This document shows, piece by piece, positions 17,617 to 26,818 of a stretch of 64,000 nt of DNA. Source of the stretch: Elusimicrobia bacterium RIFOXYA12_FULL_51_18 (GTDB lineage Bacteria > Elusimicrobiota > Elusimicrobia > Elusimicrobiales > UBA9959). The notes beneath the pieces are model-generated. The model saw nothing but the letters and a program-made list of their open reading frames with translations, was not told the origin of the DNA and searched no databases. A program made the translations under genes and the position numbers. The stretch is taken from the NCBI GenBank assembly GCA_001800245.1, contig MGVA01000028.1, positions 118,452-182,451 of the forward strand. Reading direction: 5' to 3'. Every line of letters begins with the position of its first letter. The first letter of the stretch is position 1.

Positions 17617-18954
17617 TTAAATGTTCTCCCTCAGCGCTTTTTCAAGCCTGAGAATATCTTCTTCGGTCTTGGTTTCGGTGGCGCAGACGAGCAGGGCGCC
17701 CGGGCCCAGGGCGGGGTAAAGATCCTTGAGCGGCAGGCCGATGTCGATGCGTTCTTTGGCCAGCACTTTCTCCCGGAGCCGGGCAGCGTCGCATGAGACG
17801 TTAAGCACGAACTCGTTGAAGAAAGAGCCCTTGAATTTGAGCGCCGCGCCCTTCACTGACGCCAGTTTCCTGGCGGCGAACGCCGCGGCCCCGGCATTGG
17901 CCAGTCCCAGCTCTTTCAGGCCTTCGGGGCCGAGCAGGGCCAGGTAGATAGTCGCGCTTAAAGCGCAGAGGGCTTCGTTGGAACAGATATTCGAGGCGGC
18001 TTTGTCCCGCCGTATGTGCTGTTCGCGTGCCTGGAGCGTGAGTACGAAGCCGCGTTTCCCGTCTTTATCTTTGGTCATGCCGGCTATCCTGCCCGGCATC
18101 TGGCGGACATATTCCTTTTTACAGGCGAAGATCCCCAGGTACGGGCCGCCATAGCTTAAGGGGAGCCCCAGGGCCTGACCTTCTCCTACAGCGAAGTCCG
18201 CGCCGTATTCGCCAGGGGGCGAGAACAGGCCCAGGCTGGCCGGGTCGGCAGCAGCCACTACAAGCGCGCCGGCGGCGTGCGCTGTTTGGGAGATTTTGTG
18301 CGCGTCTTCCATCAGCCCGAAGAAGTTGGGGGTCTGGAAGGCCACGCAGGCTGTGTCGGAGTCCAGCATGGCGGAGAGTTTGTCCGTGTCCATGAGGCCG
18401 TCCTTCTGCGGTATGGTGACGAACTGGTAGTCTTTCGAGTTGGCAAAGTAAGTTTTAAGGGTCTTAAGGTATTGCGGGTTCAGGGTTTCCTGGCATAGTA
18501 CTTTCTTTTTGCCGGTGACGCGCACGGCCGCGCGCACGGCCTCGCCGAAAGCGCTTGCCCCGTCGTACATCGAGGCGTTGGCGCAGTCCATGGCGTAAAG
18601 GGCGCAAACCGAGCTCTGGTATTCATAAATGGTCTGCAGTATGCCCTGGCTGGCTTCGGCCTGGTAAGGGGTATAGGCGGTCAGATATTCGCCCCTGGAG
18701 ATCAGGGCTTTTACCGCCGCCGGGATGTACCGTTCATAAGCGCCGGCGCCCAGGAAGCTCAAGGCCGGCGTGTTGGCCGCGGCTAGATTTTTCATATGCC
18801 TGGCTGTCTGCTGTTCGTCGAGAGAAGTTTCCGGCAGGTCAAAAGCGGGGTACAGATACTTCGCGGGAACTTGTTTTAGCAGCTCCTTGATGGAGGATGC
18901 CCCTATGGTCTTAAGCATTTCCTCCTGGTCTTTTTGTGTTGTTGGGATGAACAT
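17617..18954 (-). CDS. gcvPA: Glycine dehydrogenase (decarboxylating) subunit 1
   Basis: SFLGAGAYERYIPAAVKALISRGEYLTAYTPYQAEASQGILQ; adjacent to gcvPB. Confidence 0.97.
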   Translation of the reverse strand: MFIPTTQKDQEEMLKTIGASSIKELLKQVPAKYLYPAFDLPETSLDEQQTARHMKNLAAANTPALSFLGAGAYERYIPAAVKALISRGEYLTAYTPYQAEASQGILQTIYEYQSSVCALYAMDCANASMYDGASAFGEAVRAAVRVTGKKKVLCQETLNPQYLKTLKTYFANSKDYQFVTIPQKDGLMDTDKLSAMLDSDTACVAFQTPNFFGLMEDAHKISQTAHAAGALVVAAADPASLGLFSPPGEYGADFAVGEGQALGLPLSYGGPYLGIFACKKEYVRQMPGRIAGMTKDKDGKRGFVLTLQAREQHIRRDKAASNICSNEALCALSATIYLALLGPEGLKELGLANAGAAAFAARKLASVKGAALKFKGSFFNEFVLNVSCDAARLREKVLAKERIDIGLPLKDLYPALGPGALLVCATETKTEEDILRLEKALRENI

Positions 18955-19063
18955 TGTTGGGAACTCCTGATATAGGGGATGAAATAACCGGCGCCGAGCG
19001 CGGAAAAAGAGCTGGAAATATCAGCCATCTCTCAACTCTGCGTTCCGAGCCCCGCGCTTCTTT

Positions 19064-19453
19064 TTAGTGCGTTGCCTGTTTTACGAAATCCTGGTAGGCG
19101 TTCCAGTCCATCAGGTCCTTTACCTGGTCGGGATTGGAGAGCGTTATCTTGAAAAGCCATGCCTTGTCCATCGGGGATTGGTTTATGAGCGCTGGTTCCT
19201 TGGCGGCTTCTTCGTTTAAGGCCGAGATCTGTCCGGAGACCGGGGCGTAAATGTCAAAGGCGGACTTTACAGATTCCACCACGGCGCAAGGTTTTTCCTT
19301 CTCAACGGCCTGTGCCGGCTTGGGCAGTTCCACGAATACGATATCTCCCATCTCGTGCTGGGCGTGATCGGACAGTCCGACCGTGGCTTCCTGGCCCTGT
19401 ACGAAAATCCATTCGTGGGTCTTGGTATATTTAACTTCTTCCTGTTTAGGCAT
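19064..19453 (-). CDS. gcvH: Glycine cleavage system H protein
   Basis: YTKTHEWI...VGLSDHAQHEMGDIVFVELP...VVESVKSAFDIYAPVSG. Confidence 0.97.
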   Translation of the reverse strand: MPKQEEVKYTKTHEWIFVQGQEATVGLSDHAQHEMGDIVFVELPKPAQAVEKEKPCAVVESVKSAFDIYAPVSGQISALNEEAAKEPALINQSPMDKAWLFKITLSNPDQVKDLMDWNAYQDFVKQATH

Positions 19454-19505
19454 AGTTTTTATCTCCTTGGTAAGTTACCCGGATCGTTGTGTGCGTAAAA
19501 ACAAA

Positions 19506-20624
19506 CTACAATTTGAAGGTGAAAGCCGTGCCTTTGTGGAAGGGCACTTTGCTGACTTCAGCCGGTACCATTTTGCCGTGGATTTCCACTTCCAGAGCTT
19601 CTCCGGGTTTCAGGTTCGGTTCGGACAAGTATCCCACGCCTATCCCTTTCTTCAGGGTGGGTGAATAGGTGGCGCTGGCCAGTTCGCCCAGTTCCTTACC
19701 GCTTTTAAAGATTTTGCAGCCGGTCCGGGGCACGCCGCCGCCCTTGAGCGTTAAACCGGTCAGCTTGCGCGTTATTCCTTCGGTTTTCTGTTTAATTAGA
19801 ATATTTTTGGCGGTGAAATCGCCCTTGTCCAGGCAGACTACCCAGCCGTAATTGGACTCGTAGGTGGTATGGTCGTCATCCACATCAGCCCCGTAGAGCA
19901 GATAGCCGGATTCCAGGCGCAGGGTGTCGCGGGCGCCGAGGCCGCAGGGGACGATGTTATAGGGCTTGCCTAATTCCATCATTTTGTTCCAGATGTCCAC
20001 TATTACGGAATGGGGGGCGGTGATCTCAAAGCCGTCCTCTCCTGTGTAGCCGGTGCGGCTGATGAAGCAGTCTTCTCCGAAAATCTTTTTTTCGACTATG
20101 CCGAAGCGCGGCAATTTAACCGCTTCCGGGGCGAAGATCTCCATCATTTTGGGCACGTTGGGGCCCTGTACCGCCACCATGGAGTAATCGTCGCTCTTGT
20201 TTTCCACTTTAACGTTACTCTTGCCGGCCTTTCCGGAGATCCAGTTGAAATCCTTCGTGCTGGTGGTGGCGTTGACTATCACCAGGTAGCGGTTAAGCGC
20301 CAGGCAGAAGGCTATTATGTCATCCACCAAACCGCCTTTTTCATTCAGCAGATGGGAATAGACGCCTTTGCCGACCGTAGCCTTGCGCAGGTCGTTGGCG
20401 TTGGTTTTCTGCAGAAGCTTGAAGCTGTCCGGACCTGTGACTAAGATCTGGCCCATGTGTGAAACGTCGAAGATCCCCGCGGAATTTCTGACAGCCGCAT
20501 GCTCTTTAAGTATGCCTTCGAACTGTATGGGCAGTTCCCAGCCGTGGAAATCCACCATTTTGCCCCCGGCTTTCCTCATGGTCTCGTTTAAAACTGTCTT
20601 TCTTACAGCAGCAACGGTTGTCAT
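19506..20624 (-). CDS. gcvT: Glycine cleavage system T protein (aminomethyltransferase)
   Basis: MVDFHGWELPIQFEGILKEHAAVRNSAGIFDVSHMGQ; GYTGEDGFEI. Confidence 0.97.
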   Translation of the reverse strand: MTTVAAVRKTVLNETMRKAGGKMVDFHGWELPIQFEGILKEHAAVRNSAGIFDVSHMGQILVTGPDSFKLLQKTNANDLRKATVGKGVYSHLLNEKGGLVDDIIAFCLALNRYLVIVNATTSTKDFNWISGKAGKSNVKVENKSDDYSMVAVQGPNVPKMMEIFAPEAVKLPRFGIVEKKIFGEDCFISRTGYTGEDGFEITAPHSVIVDIWNKMMELGKPYNIVPCGLGARDTLRLESGYLLYGADVDDDHTTYESNYGWVVCLDKGDFTAKNILIKQKTEGITRKLTGLTLKGGGVPRTGCKIFKSGKELGELASATYSPTLKKGIGVGYLSEPNLKPGEALEVEIHGKMVPAEVSKVPFHKGTAFTFKL

Positions 20625-20874
20625 CTTTCCTCCGAGGGCTTTCGTTTATGGATTATTTTGAAATGTTCCGGAAGTCCTATTAATATAATTTAACAAAAAA
20701 AGGCCGCTTGGGCAAGAAACGGCGGTATTAATAAACCTTATACCGTTTTAAGATGATAAACCCTAATATTCACCCTAAATCCCTTACCCTATCGGAAAAG
20801 ATCGGCAATCCGCATCCGTATAGCGCAAGGGGCGCTTCGCGTTGAATCCGCGCATTGTTGTTGCGGGATTTGGG

Positions 20875-21645
20875 TTATAGATCCAGCTCCACTCCCACGG
20901 GACAGTGATCGGAACCCCGGACTTCCGGAAGAATAAAGGCGTTCTTGATTATTGCCTTGTCTTCCGCGTTTATGAAAAAATAGTCTATCCGCCAACCTAC
21001 GTTCCGTTCCCTGGCGCGGGTCTTATAATCCCACCAGCTGTAGTTGTTTGCGCCGCTGTTGAACATTCTGAAAGTGTCCATCCAGCCTTCGCCGGTTATT
21101 TTGTCCAGCCAGGCGCGCTCTACTGGCATGAAACCGGAATTTTTCTCATTTTCTTTCGGGCGCGATAGATCTATCTCCTTGTGGGCTGTGTTGACGTCCC
21201 CGCAGAAGATGACGGGCTTGCCGGTCGCGCGGAGTTTCTGTATGTGTCCAAAAAAAGTTTCATAGAATTCCAGTTTGTATTTCAGACGCTCCGGTCCCGC
21301 GCCGCCGTTGGGGAAATAGACGTTCAGGAAATAGAGGTTCTTGTATTCCAGGGTTATCACCCGGCCCTCGGAATCGAATCTGTTTTCACCCAGGCCGCAA
21401 ATCACGTTTGTCGGCTCTTTTCTAAAGAAAGCGGCCACCCCGCTATAACCTTTGCGTTCGGCCGGACACCAGCGGGATTGATAACCTTGCAAAGCCAGGT
21501 CCTCCGCTTTCAGTTGTCCCGGCGAGGCTTTGACCTCCTGCAGCCCTACGATCTCCGCCCCGCAGCCGGCCAGGAACTCCCTGAAACCTTTGGCAAGGGC
21601 GGAGCGGTATCCGTTTACGTTCCAGGATAGAATTTTTATTCCCAT
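20875..21645 (-). CDS. xth: Exodeoxyribonuclease III
   Basis: KILSWNVNGYRSALAKGF, EIVGLQEVKA, SDHCPVGVEL. Confidence 0.93.
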   Translation of the reverse strand: MGIKILSWNVNGYRSALAKGFREFLAGCGAEIVGLQEVKASPGQLKAEDLALQGYQSRWCPAERKGYSGVAAFFRKEPTNVICGLGENRFDSEGRVITLEYKNLYFLNVYFPNGGAGPERLKYKLEFYETFFGHIQKLRATGKPVIFCGDVNTAHKEIDLSRPKENEKNSGFMPVERAWLDKITGEGWMDTFRMFNSGANNYSWWDYKTRARERNVGWRIDYFFINAEDKAIIKNAFILPEVRGSDHCPVGVELDL

Positions 21646-21650
21646 ACGGA

Positions 21651-23015
21651 TTATTTGTACAGCGCCTCGTGTATAGCTTCGGCCATGGTCGGGTGCGCGT
21701 AGATGATGCTTTTCAGGTCGGCGCGTTTGAGCTTGAGCTTTACCGCCAGCGCTATGACGTGTATCAGTTCGGTGGCCGGTCCGCCCACTAGCTGCGCGCC
21801 CAGAACCGTTTCGTCCGCCGCGTTAAAGACCAGCTGGGCGAAACCCTCGGTTTCGTCGCAAGCCACGGCCTTGCCTATGCCCGCGTAAAAAGCCCGCGAA
21901 GTTTTTACCGTAAGGCCTTTTGCCTCCGCCTGAGACTTATTCAGCCCCACCGTGCCCACTTCGGGCCAGGAGTAAACGCATTTGGGTACGATATCCGCGT
22001 CAAACGTGTGTTTTGCGCCCATGATATTTTCCGCCGCTATTTCGCCCTGGCGGCTTGCGGAATGCGCCAGCAGGGAAATGCCGTTAATATCTCCAGCCGC
22101 GTATATCTGCGGCGTGGTGGTCTGCATGAATTCGTTCACTTTCACGCCTTTCCTGTCCCACGGCAGGCCCAGCGTTTCAAGGCCCATGCCGGCGAGGTCC
22201 GCCGCGCGGCCCGCACCCACAAGTATTTCATCGGCTTCCAGGTTGGTTCCATCCTCCAGTTCCACAGTTTTGCGGCCGCCGGTTACGGTTATTCTTGAGG
22301 CCTTTTTACCGAAGTGAAATTTTATACCGCGCTTTTCAAATGACGAGCGCACCACGCGCGTCACTTGCGGGTCCTCTCCGGCCAGCAGGTCCGGCAGTAT
22401 TTCAAGCACGCTTACCTGTACGCCTATGGAGTTAAAGAAGCACGCGAATTCAAGGCCTATCACCCCGGCGCCGACTATCAGGAGAGACTTGGGCCTGGCG
22501 GGAAGGTCGAATATGCGGTCGGAATCAGTCAGTTGTCCGGCAAAATCTTTAAAAGGCGGGGGGAATGCCGGACGGGTACCGGCGGCGAGTATGGCGTAGT
22601 CAAATTGCCGCTTTATTTCGCCATGCGGTCCGGTTATGGCCATTTCATTCGGACCGGAGAACGACGCTCTGCCCCGTATAACTTCTATTTTCTTCGCTTG
22701 GAAAAGTTTTTCAAGCGAGGTCCTCAGTTTGGCTATTACCTCCGCGCGGCGGGCCTTTATTTTATCCCAGTCCAGCATGTCGGGAGAGAAATTAACTTCG
22801 GAACCGGCCTTAAGCAATTCGCGCAGCCCTTCAAAGGCGTGAACTCGATGGCCGGTGTCCAGAAAGGCCTTTGAGGGGATACAGCCCCGGTTAAGGCAGG
22901 TGCCGCCGAAGTCCCAGGATTCAACTATGGCCGGCTCGGCGCCCAGTTCCTTGAGGCGCAGCGCGGCGGGATAACCGGCTGGTCCGCTGCCGATAATGAT
23001 GACTTTTTTAGACAT
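21651..23015 (-). CDS. lpdA: Dihydrolipoyl dehydrogenase
   Basis: IIIGSGPAGYPAALR, redox CxxxxC GGTCLNRGCIPSKAF, GAGVIGLEFA, YAHPTMAEAIHEAL. Confidence 0.95.
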   Translation of the reverse strand: MSKKVIIIGSGPAGYPAALRLKELGAEPAIVESWDFGGTCLNRGCIPSKAFLDTGHRVHAFEGLRELLKAGSEVNFSPDMLDWDKIKARRAEVIAKLRTSLEKLFQAKKIEVIRGRASFSGPNEMAITGPHGEIKRQFDYAILAAGTRPAFPPPFKDFAGQLTDSDRIFDLPARPKSLLIVGAGVIGLEFACFFNSIGVQVSVLEILPDLLAGEDPQVTRVVRSSFEKRGIKFHFGKKASRITVTGGRKTVELEDGTNLEADEILVGAGRAADLAGMGLETLGLPWDRKGVKVNEFMQTTTPQIYAAGDINGISLLAHSASRQGEIAAENIMGAKHTFDADIVPKCVYSWPEVGTVGLNKSQAEAKGLTVKTSRAFYAGIGKAVACDETEGFAQLVFNAADETVLGAQLVGGPATELIHVIALAVKLKLKRADLKSIIYAHPTMAEAIHEALYK

Positions 23016-23118
23016 TGTTTTCTCCTTCCCTGTCGCACCCCGCGCTTAACACATGCGCGGGGCGGATTACCGCCGGGCTTTATAAGGTGGCGCCCGGTGC
23101 TCCACAAGGAGGGCTCTC

Positions 23119-23175
23119 GGCACCCCTTCCTGGGGATTTGCCGCAGGGGACACCACATTGTGGTTTCCCCTACCC
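23119..23175 (-). repeat. Diverged copy of repeat family B core
   Basis: GGCACCCCTTCCTGGGGATTTGCCGCAGGGGACACCACATTGTGGTTTCCCCTACCCT aligns with 24499-24555 (GGGACCCCTTCCGGGATTTACCCACAGGTGGACACCGCATTGCGGTTTCCCCTACTGC). Confidence 0.75.
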
Positions 23176-23191
23176 TCCGTTTCATCGTCGC

Positions 23192-24436
23192 TTACTCACT
23201 GCGCTCTTTCTTAGTTGTATCATCCTGAACTTCCAATATTGGGAATATTTTAAGCAGGGAAGCGTTGATGCCGCGGATGGCTTCCGTAAGTTTGCGGTTC
23301 AGGGTTACTGACATGGCCGGCAGTATATCGGGGCGGTCCATGGGGCCTTTAGCCGTGAGATCAAGACGGTTGTCTCCTATCTGCGCCGCGAAACGTATAT
23401 TCACCGTGCGGGCCGGCCCGTTGAGTTCATACTCGTTCTTCAGATTCAGGAAATTGGTGTTCAGGTCCAGCCGTTTAACGAATAGGACGCCGTTATTCAG
23501 GGTGAAGTCAAGCGTCAGCTCGTCCATCTCTATATCTTCAACCCGCGGGGTCGCTTTGCCTATCACCGAGGAGAGCAATTCCATCGCGGAGTTAACCGAT
23601 TGTTTTACGGCGCCGCTCTGGGCGGGGATGAAAAGGCCCTCGGCTTTGAGTCCGGCGGTATAATTCTTCTCCCGCGCCGGTTTGTCGATATTGAAGATCT
23701 CCCAGCTCAGCGAAGTTTTTTTTATGGTGGCCGCGCCGAGGGCCGCGCCGGTGAATTGGACATCTCCGAACGCGGCGGTAAGCCCGGAGTACTCGAAGTT
23801 AAGATCGGTTTTGAAAGAAGTTCTAGCCGTCAGGAGCTGGCCGTTCAGGATGGTTTTTACGTCTCCGTTCAGTTTTAGTTCGAAGTTCCCGGCCAGGGCG
23901 GAGTAATGCAGTAGCGTGATATCCGCGTTCTCGATGGCGATAGATCTGCCGGAGGAGCCGATATCCACTTCCAGTTTCGCGCCCGTGACGCTCAGTTTTC
24001 TGGCGTTCCAGGTTATATGGAGGCCTTTTGAGGTTCTGGGTAAAAGCGCCAGTAGGTCGTCAAAATCCCATTTGCCGCCGGCCTCCCTGGCCTTTATCAC
24101 TGGATCCGTAAGTTCCACATTGGAGAAATACAACCGGTTGCGCATTAGTTGCGCAATTTCCGGCCGGATGATGGCCCGGCGGGCGCAGAAAAAGATCCCT
24201 TTTGAAAAATCAGGCGCGCGGGAAACGCAGGGTTCGTATATCACCACGCCCTTCAGGGGCGAGAACGCGATCCTTTTGAATTTTATCTGTCGGCCCAGTT
24301 TTTTTCCGGTTTGGAGATTAATCCGGCTTATAAGGTATTCGGAAAATTTTTTGTACTTCACATAGGCGAAGACGCCCGAGCTCAGTCCGAAGGCCAGAAG
24401 CAGGATCACCATTATCTTGAACCGGAATATGTTCAT
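23192..24436 (-). CDS. AsmA-like protein (likely start MNIFRFKIMVILLLAFG)
   Basis: N-terminal TM followed by AsmA-like sequence; the ORF-track extension to 24538 lies inside repeat element B. Confidence 0.65.
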   Translation of the reverse strand: MNIFRFKIMVILLLAFGLSSGVFAYVKYKKFSEYLISRINLQTGKKLGRQIKFKRIAFSPLKGVVIYEPCVSRAPDFSKGIFFCARRAIIRPEIAQLMRNRLYFSNVELTDPVIKAREAGGKWDFDDLLALLPRTSKGLHITWNARKLSVTGAKLEVDIGSSGRSIAIENADITLLHYSALAGNFELKLNGDVKTILNGQLLTARTSFKTDLNFEYSGLTAAFGDVQFTGAALGAATIKKTSLSWEIFNIDKPAREKNYTAGLKAEGLFIPAQSGAVKQSVNSAMELLSSVIGKATPRVEDIEMDELTLDFTLNNGVLFVKRLDLNTNFLNLKNEYELNGPARTVNIRFAAQIGDNRLDLTAKGPMDRPDILPAMSVTLNRKLTEAIRGINASLLKIFPILEVQDDTTKKERSE

Positions 24437-24447
24437 GTTGTAAGCCG

Positions 24448-24672
24448 CTAGGAGCCTGTCCGACATAAACAATTTCGTCTGCAATTGCCGCTTTTTGCGG
24501 GACCCCTTCCGGGATTTACCCACAGGTGGACACCGCATTGCGGTTTCCCCTACTGCGCCTTCGCACCACTCAACTTACAGGTTCATTGGAGCCTGCTCGT
24601 TTCGCGTTGCTTCGGCTCGGCTTCAAAATCGACAATTTCGACATGAAAGCCTTATGTCGGACAGGCTCCTAG
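24448..24672. repeat. 225-bp MITE-like element (family B) with perfect 21-bp terminal inverted repeats
   Basis: CTAGGAGCCTGTCCGACATAA (24448-24468) and its exact reverse complement TTATGTCGGACAGGCTCCTAG (24652-24672). Confidence 0.9.
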
Positions 24673-24774
24673 TCGGCGATACGCGTTATTACCTGTATGC
24701 CGACAGGCCGGCGGCGCAACTACAGGCTAAATTATAGCCAAATTTTGTCTCTGATGAAATTTTTCGGGAAGGGG

Positions 24775-25569
24775 TTAAAACCGCTGTTCAAGCTCGGTGG
24801 CCGTTTTTGCCACAATGGGAACCTTGGAACTTTTCGCGGCCTGGATCACTTCGGCCGCCTCCTTTGCCGCCGGGGAGGACAAAGCCCCCCGGCCCGCCTT
24901 AAGCGCCTCTTCCAAAAACCGTTCCGTTTGCTTCAAAGCCATCAGACTTGGATAAGCCAGTGTTACCTCGTTGCCCAGAGCACGGTGGTCATCTTCCGCT
25001 TTTATCTCTTTGGAGCAATCGGCCAGGCTCAGGCACGCGGGTTCGCTCACCACTTCACGCAGGAACGTCCAGTCCTCAGCGGATTTCAGGTTCCGCCCTA
25101 GAAGGTAAATTATCGTCCCGCGCTCATTGTGATTTTCCGACGGCATCCGCCGGTATTCCCGGCGGAAAAGACGTTTGGTTTCCGGGGAGAGATCATTGAA
25201 ATCGCTATCCAGCCTGGCATCGTTGTCGTCTTTCGACTCAAGAATGTTTTCAAGCGTCCTGAGTTTTATCAGCGGTTCGGTTTCGTGTTTTTTGGTCTGC
25301 GGCTCCGGTCCCGTCATCTGTACAGCCTGTCCCGGAGCTTTTGCGCTGTCTGCCTTAGTCCCGGATGTGAATTCCGGAGGCGTTGTTTCCGGCCCGCTTA
25401 TCAAAGAGGTTTTATGCCATACTTCTGATTTAGTTTTAAGAGTAGGCGCGGGGAGCGCGGAAGCCCCCACGTTTTCCGAATGTCCGGTTGTAAAGAAGGA
25501 ATCCGCTATCAGCCGGATAAAGAGTGACAAGGCGGCAAGCGCGCCGGCGGCTAAAACGACTTTTTTCAT
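24775..25569 (-). CDS. Hypothetical secreted/membrane-anchored protein
   Basis: N-terminal hydrophobic segment (VVLAAGALAALSLFIRLIA); stop overlaps its neighbour on the same strand. Confidence 0.55.
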   Translation of the reverse strand: MKKVVLAAGALAALSLFIRLIADSFFTTGHSENVGASALPAPTLKTKSEVWHKTSLISGPETTPPEFTSGTKADSAKAPGQAVQMTGPEPQTKKHETEPLIKLRTLENILESKDDNDARLDSDFNDLSPETKRLFRREYRRMPSENHNERGTIIYLLGRNLKSAEDWTFLREVVSEPACLSLADCSKEIKAEDDHRALGNEVTLAYPSLMALKQTERFLEEALKAGRGALSSPAAKEAAEVIQAAKSSKVPIVAKTATELEQRF

Positions 25570-26378
25570 TTATACAAATCTTCCCGTATAGCTTTTTTGG
25601 CGCCCGGATCGATTATACGTTTAAACTGGTCGTCCGCGTAAATACCGGCGTCCATACGTACCTTGTCCGTGCAGGTTGAACAGAATTTCTGTATATTCTT
25701 GAGCATTATCATAGATGAACCATAGGAGCCGAACGGCGTCCTGTCGCAAGCGCCTTCGCCCGCGAGCGAAGAGCCGGTCCAGATGCTTTGCATATTCTGT
25801 CCGTTTTCATCCGTGAAAGGAGTCGGACAGGTGGCGTGACTCCAATTACCGTTATTCGATTCCGTGTGCCGGGTTTCGTGAAAAACGACCATTATTCTGG
25901 CTATCTGCGGATGGCTAAACTTTATATAGTTCTGCGTCAGCCACATTTTTGAGGAGTCGTAAAATGGGATAACGCAGGCTACCGCTATGGGGCTTCCGCA
26001 GTCGTCCATGCCGATCCCCTTGATCCGGGTATTAAAAAAACGCGTATAATCCGAACCATCCACCTGCCCAAAGATCTTTTTGTGAAGATTGGAGACCGAG
26101 GTTCCCTTAACGGATTGGATAAAGGCCAGGTCTTTGCGGGTCTGCGTCTGGATTTTAACCGGCACATCCGAATCGAAGGTGAAAGTGAAATCTTTGAAAA
26201 GTCCCGGAATATCCAACTTGTAAGGCGCCGCGGGTACGGGTGCGCCGGAGGAAATCTTGCCCGCCTGGTTCATCATCTTTCGCGAATTGATTGCCTGCGT
26301 AAAATCCACATCCTGGGCCCAGGAAACGGCGGTTACCGTAAACAGAACCGCCGCCAGCCCGATGAGTTTTTTTATCAT
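25566..26378 (-). CDS. Secreted protein with HExxH motif (putative zinc metalloprotease-like)
   Basis: Signal peptide MIKKLIGLAAVLFTVTAVSWAQ; IMVVFHETRHTESNN contains HETRH. Confidence 0.6.
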   Translation of the reverse strand: MIKKLIGLAAVLFTVTAVSWAQDVDFTQAINSRKMMNQAGKISSGAPVPAAPYKLDIPGLFKDFTFTFDSDVPVKIQTQTRKDLAFIQSVKGTSVSNLHKKIFGQVDGSDYTRFFNTRIKGIGMDDCGSPIAVACVIPFYDSSKMWLTQNYIKFSHPQIARIMVVFHETRHTESNNGNWSHATCPTPFTDENGQNMQSIWTGSSLAGEGACDRTPFGSYGSSMIMLKNIQKFCSTCTDKVRMDAGIYADDQFKRIIDPGAKKAIREDLYK

Positions 26379-26818
26379 TTTCGTTCTCCGCGATCTAATC
26401 TTATGAGTTTCCTTTTAAAATAAATCTCTTCACCTATAGATAGAGTTTAATATACGGCGGCATGTACGTCAAGGTTCCAAAGGCCCATAATCATACAGCC
26501 AGAAGGGCAGAGTTGTTTTAAGAAATCCTCCAAATAAAGCGGCTCGTGCCGCTGGGGTGGATTCGTAACAATGCCTAACTCGCAGTGTCCTATTATAGTT
26601 TAAGGAACATTGTTACCCGTCCAAAACCAGTTCCCTTAAAGCCCTGATCAAAGCTTGCAGGGAATTCTGTGGTTGCTGCTAAGCGGAAATAGTGCCGGGG
26701 GGCGGGCCCGCCTCCCGGCCTCGTATTGATCCATAATTCGGAAAGGCGCGTCCTGACGGCGAAATGGTATAATCAGGTCTGCTGAAGCTTCAGTAAGTCT
26801 GATTCCGCCATTCTTATC

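Noticed and set aside
20625-20760. Possible glycine riboswitch upstream of gcvT
   Set aside because: No recognisable tandem glycine aptamer core or adequate length; only an A/T-rich promoter-like stretch was seen.
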